64,000 bases of DNA from Tyto alba (taxonomy: Eukaryota; Chordata; Aves; Strigiformes; Tytonidae): positions 12,837,387-12,901,386 of the forward strand of contig NW_024881321.1 in the NCBI RefSeq assembly GCF_018691265.1, given 5' to 3'. Below are positions 36,334 through 50,220 of this stretch, piece by piece. The position numbers and the translations under genes were made by a program. Every line of letters starts with the position of its first letter. Positions within the stretch are counted from its first letter, which is position 1. The notes under the pieces are model-generated. The model did no database searches. It had not been told where the DNA came from and saw nothing but the letters and a program-made list of their open reading frames with translations.

Positions 36334-39300
36334 CAAAAAGCATAAAAATACAAAACATTTAGAATTTCTTTACATTGGGATTTCACGGATGGCTCCAATA
36401 TTTCTTCCTTTAACTACATAATTGAAGAATGTCTTGTAACATTTTTGTTCTGCATCAAGATGTGACACAGATGGGAATATAAGGATTATATAAACTTACT
36501 GTGTGAGATAATATTAATAGAATCCTATTTTACACCTTTGTGAACCAACTATATTTGTATTGTCAGTTCCCAAGAGAAAAATAATGTGGCATCAAACATA
36601 AGTATGAAGAGTGCTACATTTCCTTGCATATTAAATTTGAACTCTGGGCTTTGACACAGCAACTTGCCAATAACACACCGTTATGTCAGTCATGACAATC
36701 TTTTAGTTCAGCTGAACTAATTAAACAAATTTAAATCATTATACAAGCATATATGTATAAACATATATGTAAATATTTATATGAGACTCAAATTTTATTA
36801 ATTATTCCTTTTAAAGCAAATCACCCAAAGAGTTCTGACTCCTGAAAAATTAATAAGCAAAGGTTGTGTCTTAGGAAACAACATTCCTGTAAAGTAAAAG
36901 AGCAAGGAGCTTCTGGTTTGAGCTCAACACCCAAAGAGCTCACTTCCTCCTCTCTGAGGGAGGCAGCCTTGGTCTCTCTCAAGAAGTGGCAGTTAACACT
37001 GCGTCTCAGCTTTCACTTCTCAGATAAGCAGGGAGTTGAGCTGTAGGAGCAAACCTCTTTCCCACTAATCCTGCAGGGTAATAAAAAACAAAATGCCTTC
37101 ACAGCCAAGAGAATTGCTTGATGCATTCCAGGAAAGAAGGAAAGAAATATGCTTTGTCAGTAGAGCTCCATATTAATCTAGGAAATAGCAGTTGATAGGA
37201 ATCAATCAGGCATCCCACTTATTTTCTCAGATATACCTGTCTTCCTGTTCCCATAATACCCCTCAGTATATTATGATGGTTCCTGTTTGCTTCCATATGT
37301 TCCAGTGTTTCAAGGAACCCTATAGGATATATCTAGGGTCTAGTAGTTTTACAGTCAGTGGCACAACGTATGTTTAGTGTGCAATTTTTAAAATTTTAAT
37401 AACTTATTAATAGAAAGGAGAAATATCTTTCCATATTTGTACATCTTTGTTTCAAATCATCACTTCTTTTCTTTTGTGAAGAGCATTTGGTTTAAAGTTT
37501 ATACTTACTTTATTTGTATATTATGACTATGCCCAGAAGCCAATGAGGCTGATTTTCTGTAATATTAGAAACATTAGAAACTTCATCCATTTTCTGAGAG
37601 GATGATGTTTCTCTGCTATCCTGCCAGTCATCCATCCTAACGCCTTCTCTTTCCTTCTCACCTTCTTTATTCTTTTCTTTCCCTTACCTATACCTTTCAC
37701 ATTCTCCTACTTAATTTCTTTTAAATGCTAACCAATTTCAAGGCATAGTTCTCATCCCAGTATTTCCTTCTGTCTTTTAACTGTATGGGGTACCCAGTAT
37801 AATAGTTTAAACCAGATCTGTTTCCCCTTCTCTCTCAAAGCTCTCCTTGATTGTTCAGATGTTATAGGAAATTATTGCCAATTGCTCTGTTGTGCAGTAA
37901 CAAAATCTAGAGTAACTCCATTTTGTATGACAACCTAATCCAATCGATGCATGCTAAATGCACCATTCTCAAAATGCTTCACAGATTGAACCCTTTAGGG
38001 AGCGTAGACATTTCTCTAGTTAATTTCTGGAAACCAACAGGGTTTAGGCATATGGCTGCTCAGAATGGGGCAGATTTTGGCATGTACAGAGTTACAACTC
38101 TAAGAATTTGTACTTGTGGAATTTAACCATGCCCTGAAATTTAGGTAGTAATCCTCTTGTACATATATTTTGGGTAAAGAAAGGAGAAAATTTTGGACAG
38201 TCTTTATAAACTAAAAGTTTAATTCTTACATCCCTCATTAAAAATAACGTACCAATGAAAAATTCAGTATAATCCCTCCAAAAACCTGCATTGTGTAGCA
38301 TTAAAAATTTATTTTTAAAGTACTGCCAATCCTGCTGGAATCAGAAAATGTTAGAAATATCATGTTATTAGAGTGTATGATTTACATAAGGATTTCTCAA
38401 GCAAAATGTCTGCATAAAGGCAGCCCAAGAATAAAAAATCTATAAGCCTATCTGCCACAACCTATAACTAAAACAACCTGCTACCTGCAATTTCATTATA
38501 ATGAAGAAAGTGAGAAGTCTTACTTCCCTACAAACTAGTATAAATGAAAGTGTAGTTCTTAACATAAAACAGGAATGATACCCTTGAGTGAAGAAGAGGC
38601 AATCAGTAACAAAGGATAGTAATAATATAACAATCATGTTATCATCAAATGATGACTGCTTGATTGTGATGGATTAAACAATTGCAACATTTTATTACTA
38701 CATATCCCTCCTGCAGTAACATTACAGCAGCAATCATGTCATTTTTTTCCTGTAAATTTGGCACCTGCTGACTTAAAGTCATTTATAGGATGTTGTTAAG
38801 TTCATTTCTTAATGCAGGTGCTAAGTTACCATTAACACACTTAATGACCACAAGGAATATGAAATTGGATCAATTAAAAGAGGGGGTTAGCTCTCCCACA
38901 GTTTCTAATCATACACGGACAACCGCTAATGAATTTGAGCTCTCTTGGGTATCTATTCTGAAAATCAAATCTTCTAGACAGTTAATCAATTGAGATAGAT
39001 ATCAGTTGAGCTTGTGCTCTGCTGGATTCCACTGCATCACAGCTACTTAGAGAAAAAAAGGCCAAGTGAAAAAGGAGTGGTGGTAGAAAGTAAGTTTAAA
39101 GACGTTTATCTGCAGTAATGTATAGTAAATAATTACGCTTAGTGTTAGTCCTGAAATACCACGAATGCTTGAATAGAAGGATGTTTTGGACTTTCTTCCT
39201 GCTATTTTCCATGCAAAAATAACAAAAGTCCATAAGCAAGAAAGATCTATTCTATTTCTCTCAGATCTTGGATACTAATACTGCCATGAAATAGCTGTGG

Positions 39301-42300
39301 GCTAAACATCTTTTCTGGCACACACAGAGTAAACATTCTTTTTTGTTTCCAAAATATCTACTAACCCATATTGCCAGATGTATGCAACTTTACTAATGCC
39401 AGGACTACAGCAATGATTTTCTTATTTCCGGACTTAATCATATGTCACAAAAAAAAGGAGCATGTCCTGATTTAAGGAAAATAAGATGAAAAACACATAA
39501 TCCCTCTAAACCCCCAAAGCCCTCTGAGATTAAAAATATTTTAGTGCTTTATCTTGGACTGCACTCTAATAGTGAATGCTAATTAGAGTTGCAAAGTTGT
39601 GCTTTTAAGATTTGCTATTCATATATTACTTTATCCACTGGCCTGAAAAAAAGTGTTATGCCAGTATGTTGCCTCTGCAAAAATATATTGAAAAAAAAAA
39701 AAAAAAAAAAGTATTTCAGCAATACCACATGCACAGACAACTAGAAAGAAGTGACTGCTTATGCTGTATGTGCAGTCTATCTTAAATCTCACTGTTATAT
39801 CAGTTTCCACAAGATACCACTGCTCCAGTCTCATTCCATTTATTTTTTCTGTCTGTACATATGAAATACCAAGTGAAAACTCTGAAAAAAGAAAAGATGG
39901 TGGATTAACTGTCTATGCAGAGGTGATATACTCAGACCATTCCACATGAAATCCTTCCAACCTCTGTGGAGATTTGCCTCTGCAAATCCCCATTTTTGGA
40001 AGACTGACTAGCACTGAAAATTACTTGGTGAAGAGAAGCTCAAGAGAACATAAATAAGCTATCCCAAAAAGAACATACGACTTTGCTTCTTGGCCAAGAG
40101 AGTGCTACTCAGCAAAAAGTGGGAATACAGCTCCAGATGGAAGCTTTTAAAATTTGAAAGATAAAAATATTTCTCAAACGTCTTGTCGGAGCTGCCTACT
40201 AACAGAATGGATCTTCAGGTTTTCAGCACTACTGCTTCTGCCTGCTCATGGATACAATGAATCTTTAATCATTTAAGTCATTAAATAACAGAATTGATAC
40301 CCTTCTGACTTGTCCTAAATTCCATAAATAATTGAAGTATTTGAAAAACTTTCAGTCAATAAATGCAATGGATTCTTTCTTCATTACTGAAGATAATAAA
40401 TAAGGTGCAGCCATTGTTCTTCTGACCTGTCTTTCTTGGAGCAAGACAACAATCAGATCTAGAAGAGGTTTTTGCTGCCAGTAGTCTTTTTATTTCTTAC
40501 CTTTCAAAAATCTGGAATTGATGAATAAATTAATCTTATTTCCTCAATATCTGAGATAAAATCATATATAAGAATTGTTAGAATTAGCAATTCATACCTG
40601 CATTGTCAAAGCTTGCTTACTGATATTTGAGATATTGGAAGCAATATATATATATAGCCAGTATCAAATGTATAATTCTTTTAAGGCATAAATTTTACTC
40701 TGTGACCAGACCACTAAAAGTAATCTCATCAGAATGTTTATGTTTCTGACCTTGAATCATAGTTTGTGCCATTTTTGTTTAATAAATTACAAAGATAGCA
40801 GCAGCAGGGTACTCATACTGATCTTTGTTACACGTATAGATATTTCTCTGAAAAAGGGTACTTATATTCCCATGAAGAAGATGGTTTATATTCTCAGACT
40901 CTTGGCCAATGTGAGCCATTAAGGAATATAGGTCTTGCTGTTCAAATATCACAATGAGATCAATGGTTTTTTTCAACATATTAAGACTACATTAAATCTT
41001 TGATGTGAGTGAATTTACAAAATATCAGCTACATAAGCATCTTATCTCTCTAAGACCAATGTTAAAGTGTGTACTGACATGATACAATGTATATGCATTC
41101 ATGCTCACACCTTTACTAGACAAAAAGAAAGGGAACAATATTATATATTTTCAGAATAATTTTTCTTCTGTTTCACAATATCTGGTTTCCTAGATAAGGT
41201 TTAACATTGGATTGTTTTAAAAGTTTTTCATCTATCTTTTTTTATGGGAAGTTATCCACAGTCATTCAAGTCACATTTTTCTTGTACTCTCATTACTATT
41301 TGCTTAACCTAATTAGTGTTCACAGCTAATGCAATAGTCATTGGTAAGTGTGAGCTGAAATAACCTGCAGAACTTCCTGCAGCCCAGTCTTGTCAATGTC
41401 TGGTTAAATCCATCTCTCTGTGGCAATCACTGCTGAAAGGTCATTGTTGCCCATCATTTCAGTTTGCCCATTCTTTCTAATCTCCTTCTCTGACAAGATC
41501 ATCATGAAATCATACCCAGGTGCAGGATATGAGATGTGGAGAGAAATTAGAAAACTATTCCTTTAGAAACAGTTATTGGAGCAGGGGGAAGAAGGCAGGA
41601 AGGGTATCTGATAAGAGCAACAAATACTCTACTGATGCCTATTCCTTCTTTCCCTCCTTGCTTCTATTTAGAGAAATGAGCAACGTACATAAACCAGACA
41701 TGCTAAAATCATCTCAACATATCCTTCCAGAATGTTTGAAGGTCACAGACAAGATAATGAACAAGAAATGCCTAAAAGGATCAAACTGAAAAATTCTCAT
41801 TAGAAACTACAGTTTCAGAATTACAGTATTAAGGTCTAAGGGTTTTCCCCTTAAGCATTTAAACACCACAGTAAAAGTATGTTATCTTAAAATATTATAA
41901 ATACCAAATCATGGTTACAAAGAACAAAGGTAATTCAAGGAGTTTAAACTTTCATTATACAGACAGTAAAATGACAATCTACATTCTGCAATGGTAATTA
42001 AGTGTGGTTAGTGATATCCTAAAGAGATTAAATTAGTTTGTAATGTATACAGTATTTTAGAATGTATTTTTATTGCCTTTATTTTTTATTTATATTGAGA
42101 AGTAATAGGATTTTTTTTCTTCAAAACTAATCTCCAATTCCCAGAAACAAAGTGACAATGATATACGTAACAGGTGAAAACATAATATATGTTAGAGACA
42201 ACAAGCAACCACAGCCTTTGGAGTGGGAATTCATCAGAATTTAGACATCACAGGCTAAACTTGTTAGTTCCTGAGCATCTGTCCCCTCAACTCCAAGTGA

Positions 42301-43369
42301 CTTAACCTGTATTAGTACTTTCCTTTTATCATTGATGCTTACCACACTATTAAAGCTGTACCACTGTGTACATCTCAGACTTATGAGTCTGAATAGATTA
42401 AAGCCTAATATAATTCAGAACCTACAAATTACACAGTAAGATTGTACCAAAAGGAGATGATTTAATTGCTTGTTATAGTCACAAGTTAGGATATTTTGTA
42501 AGGGATCAGAATTTAATATATGTTATATTCTCTCTCAGAGAGAGAGAGAATTACTTTTTGGTCTACTTTCACCAAAACAATTCCAGATTGTCTATTTCAA
42601 GTGTCAGTCCTGTTGGCAACCACTTAGGAAGAGATAGACCTCTGCTTCTATATTTGCTTTTCCGAATGTTGTCTTCCAAATTCCATTTTGAGGTACCTGG
42701 TTTTCCTGATATTCTGCGTAGGTGTTTAGCCATCTAAAGCAAAAATGTGCATCACACTAGAATAAATTTAGATACTTCAGAAAATAATTTTCAGAATCCT
42801 CACATCCTTTATTAAATAAAGTCATTGATATTTACTAGAAGACATACTCAGCTCTATTTATTAGTCAGTTAGAAAAATAATAGATCGTAATTTTAATGAA
42901 AAATATCTGTCTAATTACTAAGACAATTTCCATGTAATAAATCTTGTAGTTTACAGTATCAATCATGCTGAATTTATTTTAAATATCTTTAAATAACCAC
43001 CAGTAATATTCTATGACAAGGGAATAAGAAAATATGTGAACTTCTTTGAAATTACACCCAAATATTATCCTCCAGTTTAGGAGGAGGTATGTTACATGTA
43101 AAATACGGTAACATAGCATATACTGGGCAGAAAATTAAAAAGGTCAGGACAGATTGGATGACACAGCAAGAAAATATTTAAAATATTTTATATGCATCTG
43201 TGATCCTCTGCTCTAGTATCTGGATATTGACCAGCAGAAATGTTGCACTTGCAAAATAACTGCCAGATCTAACCTTGCATTTTTACCAGTAACATTCACA
43301 AATCAGTCCTTAACTACAAGAAATTATAGACTGCAGGAAATTCACTTTACTTTGAAACATAAAACATAC

Positions 43370-43418
43370 CTTCTGGAATTTCAATCTCATTTGATGTGAG
43401 AAATTCTGTCCTATATTC
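43370..43418 (-). CDS. Candidate internal exon 3 of a minus-strand gene
   Basis: A 49-nt window bounded by an acceptor (CCTGTCTAG at 43419-43427) and a donor (GTATGT at 43364-43369). Read in phase 0 it is fully open: 16 codons beginning 'EYRTEF' and ending 'EIEIPE', plus one base. The preceding candidate exon (52822-52891) ends in phase 0, so the two join without breaking a codon. The acceptor pyrimidine tract is weak and the exon is short, so chance is a real alternative. I recognise no family, and no in-phase following exon was found. Confidence 0.25.
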
Positions 43419-46400
43419 CTAGACAGGGTACCTCTACTTATATAAATGTAATCACATTAATTGAAACATCTGTCTGACACAGCAATTGATTAAAGTTACA
43501 AATTAGAGCCCTACAGAATTCTTCATTGCACACCACTAAATGGAAATTTGCCAAGGGATATCTAACTGCCCATCAAGGAATTTGTAATTTGTAAAGGTTG
43601 ATAAAAGTACAATAGATGGGTGAGTATGTGAGATGCAATGGAGGATTTATTTTAAAAATGGTTTAAGCATAAAAAATTGCAATAGGTGTGTCAATGCTGT
43701 TAAATTTTGGTCTTTCAAGGTTATCATATACATTCATCATTGTAGCAAGCTACAAAAAAAACATCTAAATCTATTTTGTGGCAAGATAGATAGGTGAAAT
43801 CAACCGGTTTGATTTTTTAACTTTTTTTCCTAAATATATTATAGTTTGTCGGTTTGTTTCACAAAAATCTACAGTCAAGCACAAAACAAAGAAAATTTCC
43901 TGTTTCACCTGTCCTGCACTCTAAGAAATCTAGAAAGCTCTAGTTGGTTAGTTTTTTGCCTCCCCTTTTTTTTTTTTCTCCTTAGTTTTCTTTTCTATAA
44001 TTCACTCTGGCTATGACATGTCAGAGAGTACTTGCTTAGGCGTCAGCAAAGTAGAAAGCTAATGCCACTTTCACTTCCCAAGGAGGGATTCAGAAAAAAA
44101 AAAAAGAAAAAAAAAAAAAGTGAACTGTTAGATGATAGAAGTTTGTAAACATTTGTAGATTTTCTGACCTGAAGTGATCATTGTCTTAATCTATTCTGAC
44201 TTCTTCTAAAACCAGGCCCATTAAAATTTCACCTGAAAATTCCTCTGTCAAGTTCATAGGTTTTCAATAAAACAGATTTTCTCTTAAAAACTCTTTCTTG
44301 GGTTAAATACTTCAAGTGAGAGATAATTGTGCACATCCAAGGGTACACTGTTCTAATGATTTAAAAACGTAACAATTAAACAATTGCCTTTTAGTTCTAC
44401 TCTAAATTTATCTAGGTTGACCTCTTACTACTGGATCTTAGAAACCTCTTCCTTATTACACTGAAAAATGTGTATCTTAAAAATATTTTTTAAATGTTAG
44501 GTACCTGTCTTTTAAGGAATAAATAAATTGGTCATCTTCAGTCTTTTGCTCCAAATCAGTTTTCAAAATCTCAGTATTTTTTAATCTGTTGCCTCAAATA
44601 TTACTTTTTTTTTTTTTTTAATTAATTTATTATTTAAATCGTAGTGTGGTGCAAAGTATTAAAAAAATTATTGTGACACAGTCACCTCTTTTCAGTCATT
44701 CATAACTGTGGAGTTTAATCACTAGTTTTGGCATGAATTTCCAGAAGTTTGTGGTCAAATTGTCTTTCTAGGTACAGGGATATGCCATTTCCATTTCCAT
44801 GTTTACACCATAATAAAACTGGCCTTCAACAGCTGACAAACATACTAAAAAGAAAGCTAAAATTATATATAAAATAAAACTGCAGTAACAACAGAAACAG
44901 GAAACCACTAATGAAATAGCAATAATTTAAAAAACCAAAAACAAAAACAAAAACAAAAAATAAACTTATGATAAAAACAGTTTCTTCAACCTGTTTGAAA
45001 TAATAATTTTATTATAATGAATACACATATAGACACACACACACATATGTATATATATCATATACCTGGAAAAGTTTTAATGTTAAGAAAGCTAATACTA
45101 TCATTTAACATCCATTATGCTAAAAAATTTTGAAACTTACAGACAGGAATATTCCAAAAGTTCAATAAATCATTCAATTTTCAGATGTATTTCCGCCACG
45201 TATCAGTAGATTCCTAGTGTCATGCTGTCAAACTCTGGAAGGTTGTGTTAGAATTAAACACTCCAACTCAGGCTTTAACACAGGATGGAAAGCTTATCTA
45301 ACCTGACAGTACTCTAGAAATAATCATTCTGACTTGTCAAAGATGGTACATGCTGGGATCTTTACATTATTTTGAAATGAAGGAAGTTAAGGAAAAAAAA
45401 AATAAAGAGAAAAAAATAGAGAAATCATATAAAACCCTATGTTCAGATTTGAACTGTGACAAAGGAGAGACATCAACGAAAACAGAAACAGAAAATGCAC
45501 AGAATCTCCTAATCTGCATAAATTATGACTCAGACTTTAGCTTTAACCCTTAACTACATCTATAATCTTATTCAAATTGAAGGAGTAAATGATAAATAAA
45601 GATGATATATCTCCACAACATTTGTCAGTGAGAGGCAGTTTATCACCTGTTAACTGGTTGTAGTTTCCTTTGCAGAAGCAGCCTTCAATTGACTATGGAC
45701 ATCTAAAATGTTTTTCAAAGATGAAAAAGCCTAGCCTATTCTGCTGTTTGTAATGAAGTCAGTGAAAAATATGTGAACTTTAAAACAAGTGTACTCTTTT
45801 CATGACAAGGGCAACCCCTATTTTGATATTCTCATAAAATTAAAATAAAAATAAAATAAACTTCAAACAGAAATTTGTTAATGATATTATTTCACTCCAA
45901 ATACCTCTTTTTCTGAACAGTCCTTTTCTGTTTCTAAATATACGGTTGTTTTGATATAAGCAGACGGTCACAGCTGTTCTGGAGACAGACTGATACTTAC
46001 CCTTAGATGGGAGGGAATTTACTTGAAAGCAATTAGTTCTCTTACAAGGTTCTGTTTGTTCTTCAAACAGTAAAATGTAGGCGTGTGTTAGGTGTGTATG
46101 TAATTATGTTGACTATAGGACATTGTGCTTTATCAAGTACTACAGTCTGTTGAAGTATTTTTTTACTTCTATGTATTCACCTAAATAATCTAGACGATAA
46201 ACCCCTTTTGAATTTAGCTAATCCTAGCTAGCCAAAAGTATCCCTGGTCAGACTACCGAATCTCTGTGCCAATTTTACTCAAGTGATGACAGCAGCACAG
46301 AATCCTGTCTTGTACTTTTGTTATTTAATTACATTACATTTAAACTATATAAAATATTTAGACTTACAGATTGATTTAGATGCCTAAACATGTGCATGGA

Positions 46401-46429
46401 GTGCCTTTTGAGACATACTAGGGTAGCCA

Positions 46430-46449
46430 AATAGCCATATATGGCTATT
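46430..46449. promoter_or_regulatory. 20-bp perfect palindrome with consensus CArG box
   Basis: AATAGCCATATATGGCTATT is its own reverse complement. Its centre, CCATATATGG (46435-46444), exactly matches the CC(A/T)6GG consensus bound by serum response factor (SRF). What the sequence shows is the palindrome and the match. Occupancy or enhancer activity is inference. Confidence 0.55.
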
Positions 46450-47798
46450 ATATTTGACACAGGATGTGCAAGAGAGTGGCACCCTTCTGAACCAGCAACT
46501 AAAGACATACAAAAATATCCTAGGACTTCTCACATGATGGTAGATACTTAAATTAAAGCAACTGAATGGAACATCTGGTGTCTGCCTTCAGGTGAAATTG
46601 TTCTTTAAGCTTTGTTGGCTGTATTGGCTGACTATAATGGGAGCTTAGACACATACCTTGTGGCCCCTACACTGTAGATGCTTATATTTGTGAATCTGAA
46701 GCAGTCTCCCAATCTAGGTGGGAAATTGTTGGGATATATACTTTATTTCAATATTTTACCTCCTTTCAGTTTCTCTGACCACTTCCCAACAGAAGGCTTT
46801 TCCATGGGCCACCCTCCTGCCCAGCAATCCAATAACTTTTTTCTTAGAAATAATGTCTAAATGTCATGCAGACACTCTTTTACAATGCCTATGATCTCAT
46901 TCTCACTATTCTCCACACTGGGAGACAGACTGGTTCCTTCTGTGGCTTCTGGTTTGTCTTCGTGTAGACCCCAAAGTAACCTGTTGGAAAGAGGCCAAAG
47001 AAAGATCTGGGAAGCATAGCTGTCCCTGGAATAATTCATTGTGATTTGTGTTCAGTCTAACTGTGTTAATATAGACCAAATTAAGCCAATTCAATGATCA
47101 CAAGAAAGTAGGAGGAAAGAGCAGGTAAAGTGACAGATGTCAAAACCATAAGACAGGAGAAATAAGGATCAGTACCAAGTCAGGCATGACAAGACCCCCG
47201 TATGGACAAATCAAATTGTTTTTCTCTCAATAACTAGAAGCCTATTAACGATAAAGATCAAAGAAATGAGAATGGAGAAGAAAATAGAAGAAAGAAGGCC
47301 TTGACCTAACAACAAAGAGAGACAAAGCAATCAAAAATAAGATTTGCTTATTTGTAACAGATGATAAGTATAGTTATTGTAATTCCACGTTAGTTGACTG
47401 GTGGTATGGTGTGTTATTCTGCATCTGCCTGAAAGCCTCATGATAAGCTGCAGTAGCTACTCCCCTTCAGTAAAAGGGTGGCCTTTCTCAGTTCCTTGTG
47501 AATACTGACCAGTGAGACTGCTGGGTGTTCCTTGGTCAGCTAGTTCCTCTAATAGATGGTGAGTGTTCCTTCAGTCAATTGGTGTTGATTAGGGGAGACC
47601 TGCAACAAGCATGTAGCATGTGTAACACCAAAATAAAGATTGTTTTTGGTGCAAATTAAGCCAAGGTGAGCAGTAGTTCACTCTGGTGTCAGAATATACA
47701 TGAGCATAGTTGTAATACATTGTGGAAGTCTGGGGTTTTTATATTCACAAAAAAACAGTTTAAATGTAGGTTGCAAAAATCATTAACAAGTTCATTAC

Positions 47799-48868
47799 TG
47801 TCCTGGGTTTGAGTGAGTGGTGGGGTTTTTGGTAGCAGGGGAGGGGGCTATAAGGGCAGCCCCCTGTGAGAAGCTTCTCGAAGATCCCCCAGCTCCAAGT
47901 CAGCTCCACTTCTGTTTGGAAAACTGAACCAATCTGCTGCACCTCTTCAATAACATATTTAAGAAGGGATGTGGTGAGGAGGAGTCGGAATTGTGAGGAG
48001 GAGTTGCGGCAGCTGCGTGAACAACAAGGTCAGTGGAGGAATGGAGGACGAAAGGAGCGAGAAGGTGTGCTGGAGCAGAGACCCCCCTGTATCCTGTGGT
48101 GAGATGTCAGGGCAGCCCCCTCCCCGCCACCCATGAAGATCTACAGTGGAGCAGACATTGATTTATGGCCTGTGGTTTTCACATGGTTGATCAAAGTGCT
48201 GTGCCCGAAGAAGGCCGGGGTCTTGTGGGAAAAGGTAGCCCCGCTGTTGTAGTTCAGCACTGGGAGGATTGCAGCATGCGGGGGTGTCCCACGCCGGAGC
48301 AGCTCAGGAAGGGTTGCAGCCGTGGGAGGGAATCCAGTTGGGGAAAGTTTGTGACCCACGATGGAGCAGTGTGGGGAATGCTGCGGCCCGTGGGAGGGAC
48401 TCATGTCGGAGAAAGTTTGCAGAGGACTGTCTCCTGTGAGAGGGGGACCACAATGGAGCAGAGAGAACAAGTTCCAGAAGCTCCCCCACTGAAGATGGAA
48501 GAAGCAGAAGCACTGACTGCACCCCCCATTCCCTGCCCCTGCACCACTGGAGGGAGGAGGTAGAGATATCAGGAGCAGAACTGAGCCCTGGAAGAAAGGA
48601 GGGGTGGGGGGAAGGTGTTCTCAAGATGTGGCAATGCTTCTCACTGTCCTACTCTGTTACGTGTTAGCGTCTGTAATAAATGTATGGGGTTTTTTTCTTC
48701 CCCTAACGAGTCTGCCTTTTGCTCGTGCCCATAAAGGGGGATTTTTTCCCCATCCCAATCCTATCTCGAACCCCAAGCCTGGCTCTCTGTCCCTTCTTAC
48801 TACCAGGAGAGAAGGGAGAGAGAGTGGCTGCGTGGTTGTTGGCTGCTGACCATGCTTAAACCACAACA
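47799..48868 (+). mobile_element. Solo LTR, 1.07 kb, with target duplication
   Basis: Starts TGTCCTGGG and ends CACAACA. It is flanked by an exact 5-bp duplication ATTAC (47794-47798 and 48869-48873), which proves both ends. It has a TATA-like 'catatttaagaa' at 47955-47966 and AATAAA at 48675-48680. The region between them is GC-rich and built of imperfect repeats of about 60 bp ('gtgggaggga..gaaagtttg' near 48325 and 48388, and repeated 'ggagcag' ends). No primer-binding site or internal sequence follows, so it is a solo LTR. The 132-, 109- and 106-codon frames inside it exist because GC-rich sequence has few stops; they are not genes. It is related to the older LTR at 7558-8403. Confidence 0.9.
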
Positions 48869-48873
48869 ATTAC

Positions 48874-50220
48874 AATCTGAAAATCAGTTTCAGATGCAAA
48901 AATGTTGTTTAAGGTGCCTAGCATATGACAAGCAGATGTAGAGATGAGGACTGTCTTTAAAAATCTCATTTTACATTTATTTTAAAGAAGGTTACTTACC
49001 CTCAGAAATGTTAGATTGGGCATTTTTCATATTTGGAATGGCTCATCCACAGTTATCAGTGGTTTCTAACCCCACTAAATAAAATAAAAATTGACAAGTT
49101 CAGTACAGTCAAACTAATACTTGCAAACTTAACTCTTATTTCTGTTTATAACTTGTTTATCAAGGGTTCCTAATTTTACAAGTTTAATTGTCTAATGCCT
49201 TTGTATATATACAAACTACCTAGTTTCTGTGGACATCTATAATACATGTGAGAGAAATTTTGCTGTTAAATTCACAACAAAAATGAAATTCTGAATAATC
49301 TTTAGAAACTAAATCCATTCAATAATTTTTCTTGCTATATGATGACCCATGGTAATCTCTAGTAATTCTGTAAATCTGGGAAGATTGGTCTCTAAACCAC
49401 ATTCAGATCTTGCATACTTTGGGGCTTCCTTTTAAAGCTGCCTTTTGAAATTGCAGTAAAAAATACCCATCAGTTATCTGGCCTGACCAGTATGTATGAA
49501 ATATCACACACTTGAGGAAAAGAAAAAGATACATAGGTCAAAAACAACATTACAGAGTAGGCAAGGCTGAGAAACGTCTGTAATTTAAATTAGTAGAGAA
49601 TAGACATAAATACACTTTCTGTCCACTCTCACATAAAAGATATTTTGCAACTCACAATTCTTGGAAATAAAATATCATTGCTACTGTATCATTAAAGGAG
49701 GAGTCTTATATTTTCTACACTTACCAAAGATGCATCATTAGAATGGAAGCAAATTAGTTAAATTGTTCCTCACTGACTCTTAACGTAGTCTGAGTAACAC
49801 CATCCCCAATCAGGGGAAGCCCTCACTGATCCTCTTTATATTTTAGTACTTCAGTACATAGGTACTGTATAGGACACATACAGCTTTTTTCTTTCACAAT
49901 GGCAGGGATCCAGCAATATGTGTCTAAATGCCATTTACAAGTCATAGCATTGGTCTGGTCCTTAGCTGCTGTTCCAGAATGATATGTTTTTCATAGACTC
50001 ATGCCCTGTTTTCAGTTCTGTCCTGATATTTTAGATACCTTAAAGCATTTAAATTGGTACCTAAATTACTGCTTTTACACTAACTTTCACCTCCTTTGGG
50101 TTTTAAAGTTATACTTTATTTTCTTCTGTGTTACTAAGCACTGATACAATTGGGGTCTTACCATATAACAGATTTCCAGGATTTATGGTAATATTAGGAT
50201 AAATTATTATGATTAATAAC
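48874..50220. other. Noncoding stretch, nothing recognised
   Basis: A+T-rich unique-looking DNA between two LTRs. A splice-like window on the minus strand near 48997-49075 has good signals but stops in all frames. Confidence 0.55.

Larger units (their letters stand above)
34017..42603. other. Noncoding stretch, no recognised gene
   Basis: A+T-rich sequence with a (TA)n run at 34471-34487, a 12-13-bp stem hairpin at 34774-34832, a (GTTT)n microsatellite at 36301-36333, a poly-A run at 39691-39710 and a CT/AG run forming a palindrome at 42532-42550. A weak exon-like window at 35038-35149 (minus) is discussed under rejected items. Confidence 0.5.
42734..47793. other. Noncoding stretch around a candidate exon
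   Basis: Apart from the candidate exon at 43.4 kb and the palindrome at 46.4 kb, this holds simple sequence: T-rich 43963-43979, A-rich 44092-44120, poly-T 44605-44620, (AAAAAC)n at 44937-44961, and a CA/TA microsatellite at 45027-45058. No other gene or repeat is recognised. Confidence 0.5.

Noticed and set aside
40501..40555. Minus-strand window with acceptor ATCTCAG and donor GTAAGAAA
   Set aside because: Only about 50 nt, with stops in every frame.
42604..42733. Possible exon on the minus strand: strong acceptor (TTTTTGCTTTAG) followed by 42 open codons in one frame and a longer frame in another
   Set aside because: Neither open frame matches the phase left by the candidate exon at 43.4 kb; in the required phase a stop follows at once. 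No linking exon was found and no domain is recognisable.
45995..46070. Exon-like window on the minus strand ending in a GTAAGTAT donor, one frame with two cysteines open
   Set aside because: Its entry phase does not fit between the 52.8-kb and 43.4-kb candidates and its acceptor is poor.
48165..48563. 132-codon open frame on the plus strand
   Set aside because: It lies wholly inside the GC-rich repeat part of a solo LTR, overlaps long frames on the opposite strand and has no domain.
48997..49075. Minus-strand window with excellent acceptor and donor
   Set aside because: Stops in all three frames; it shows how often good splice signals occur by chance in this A+T-rich DNA.
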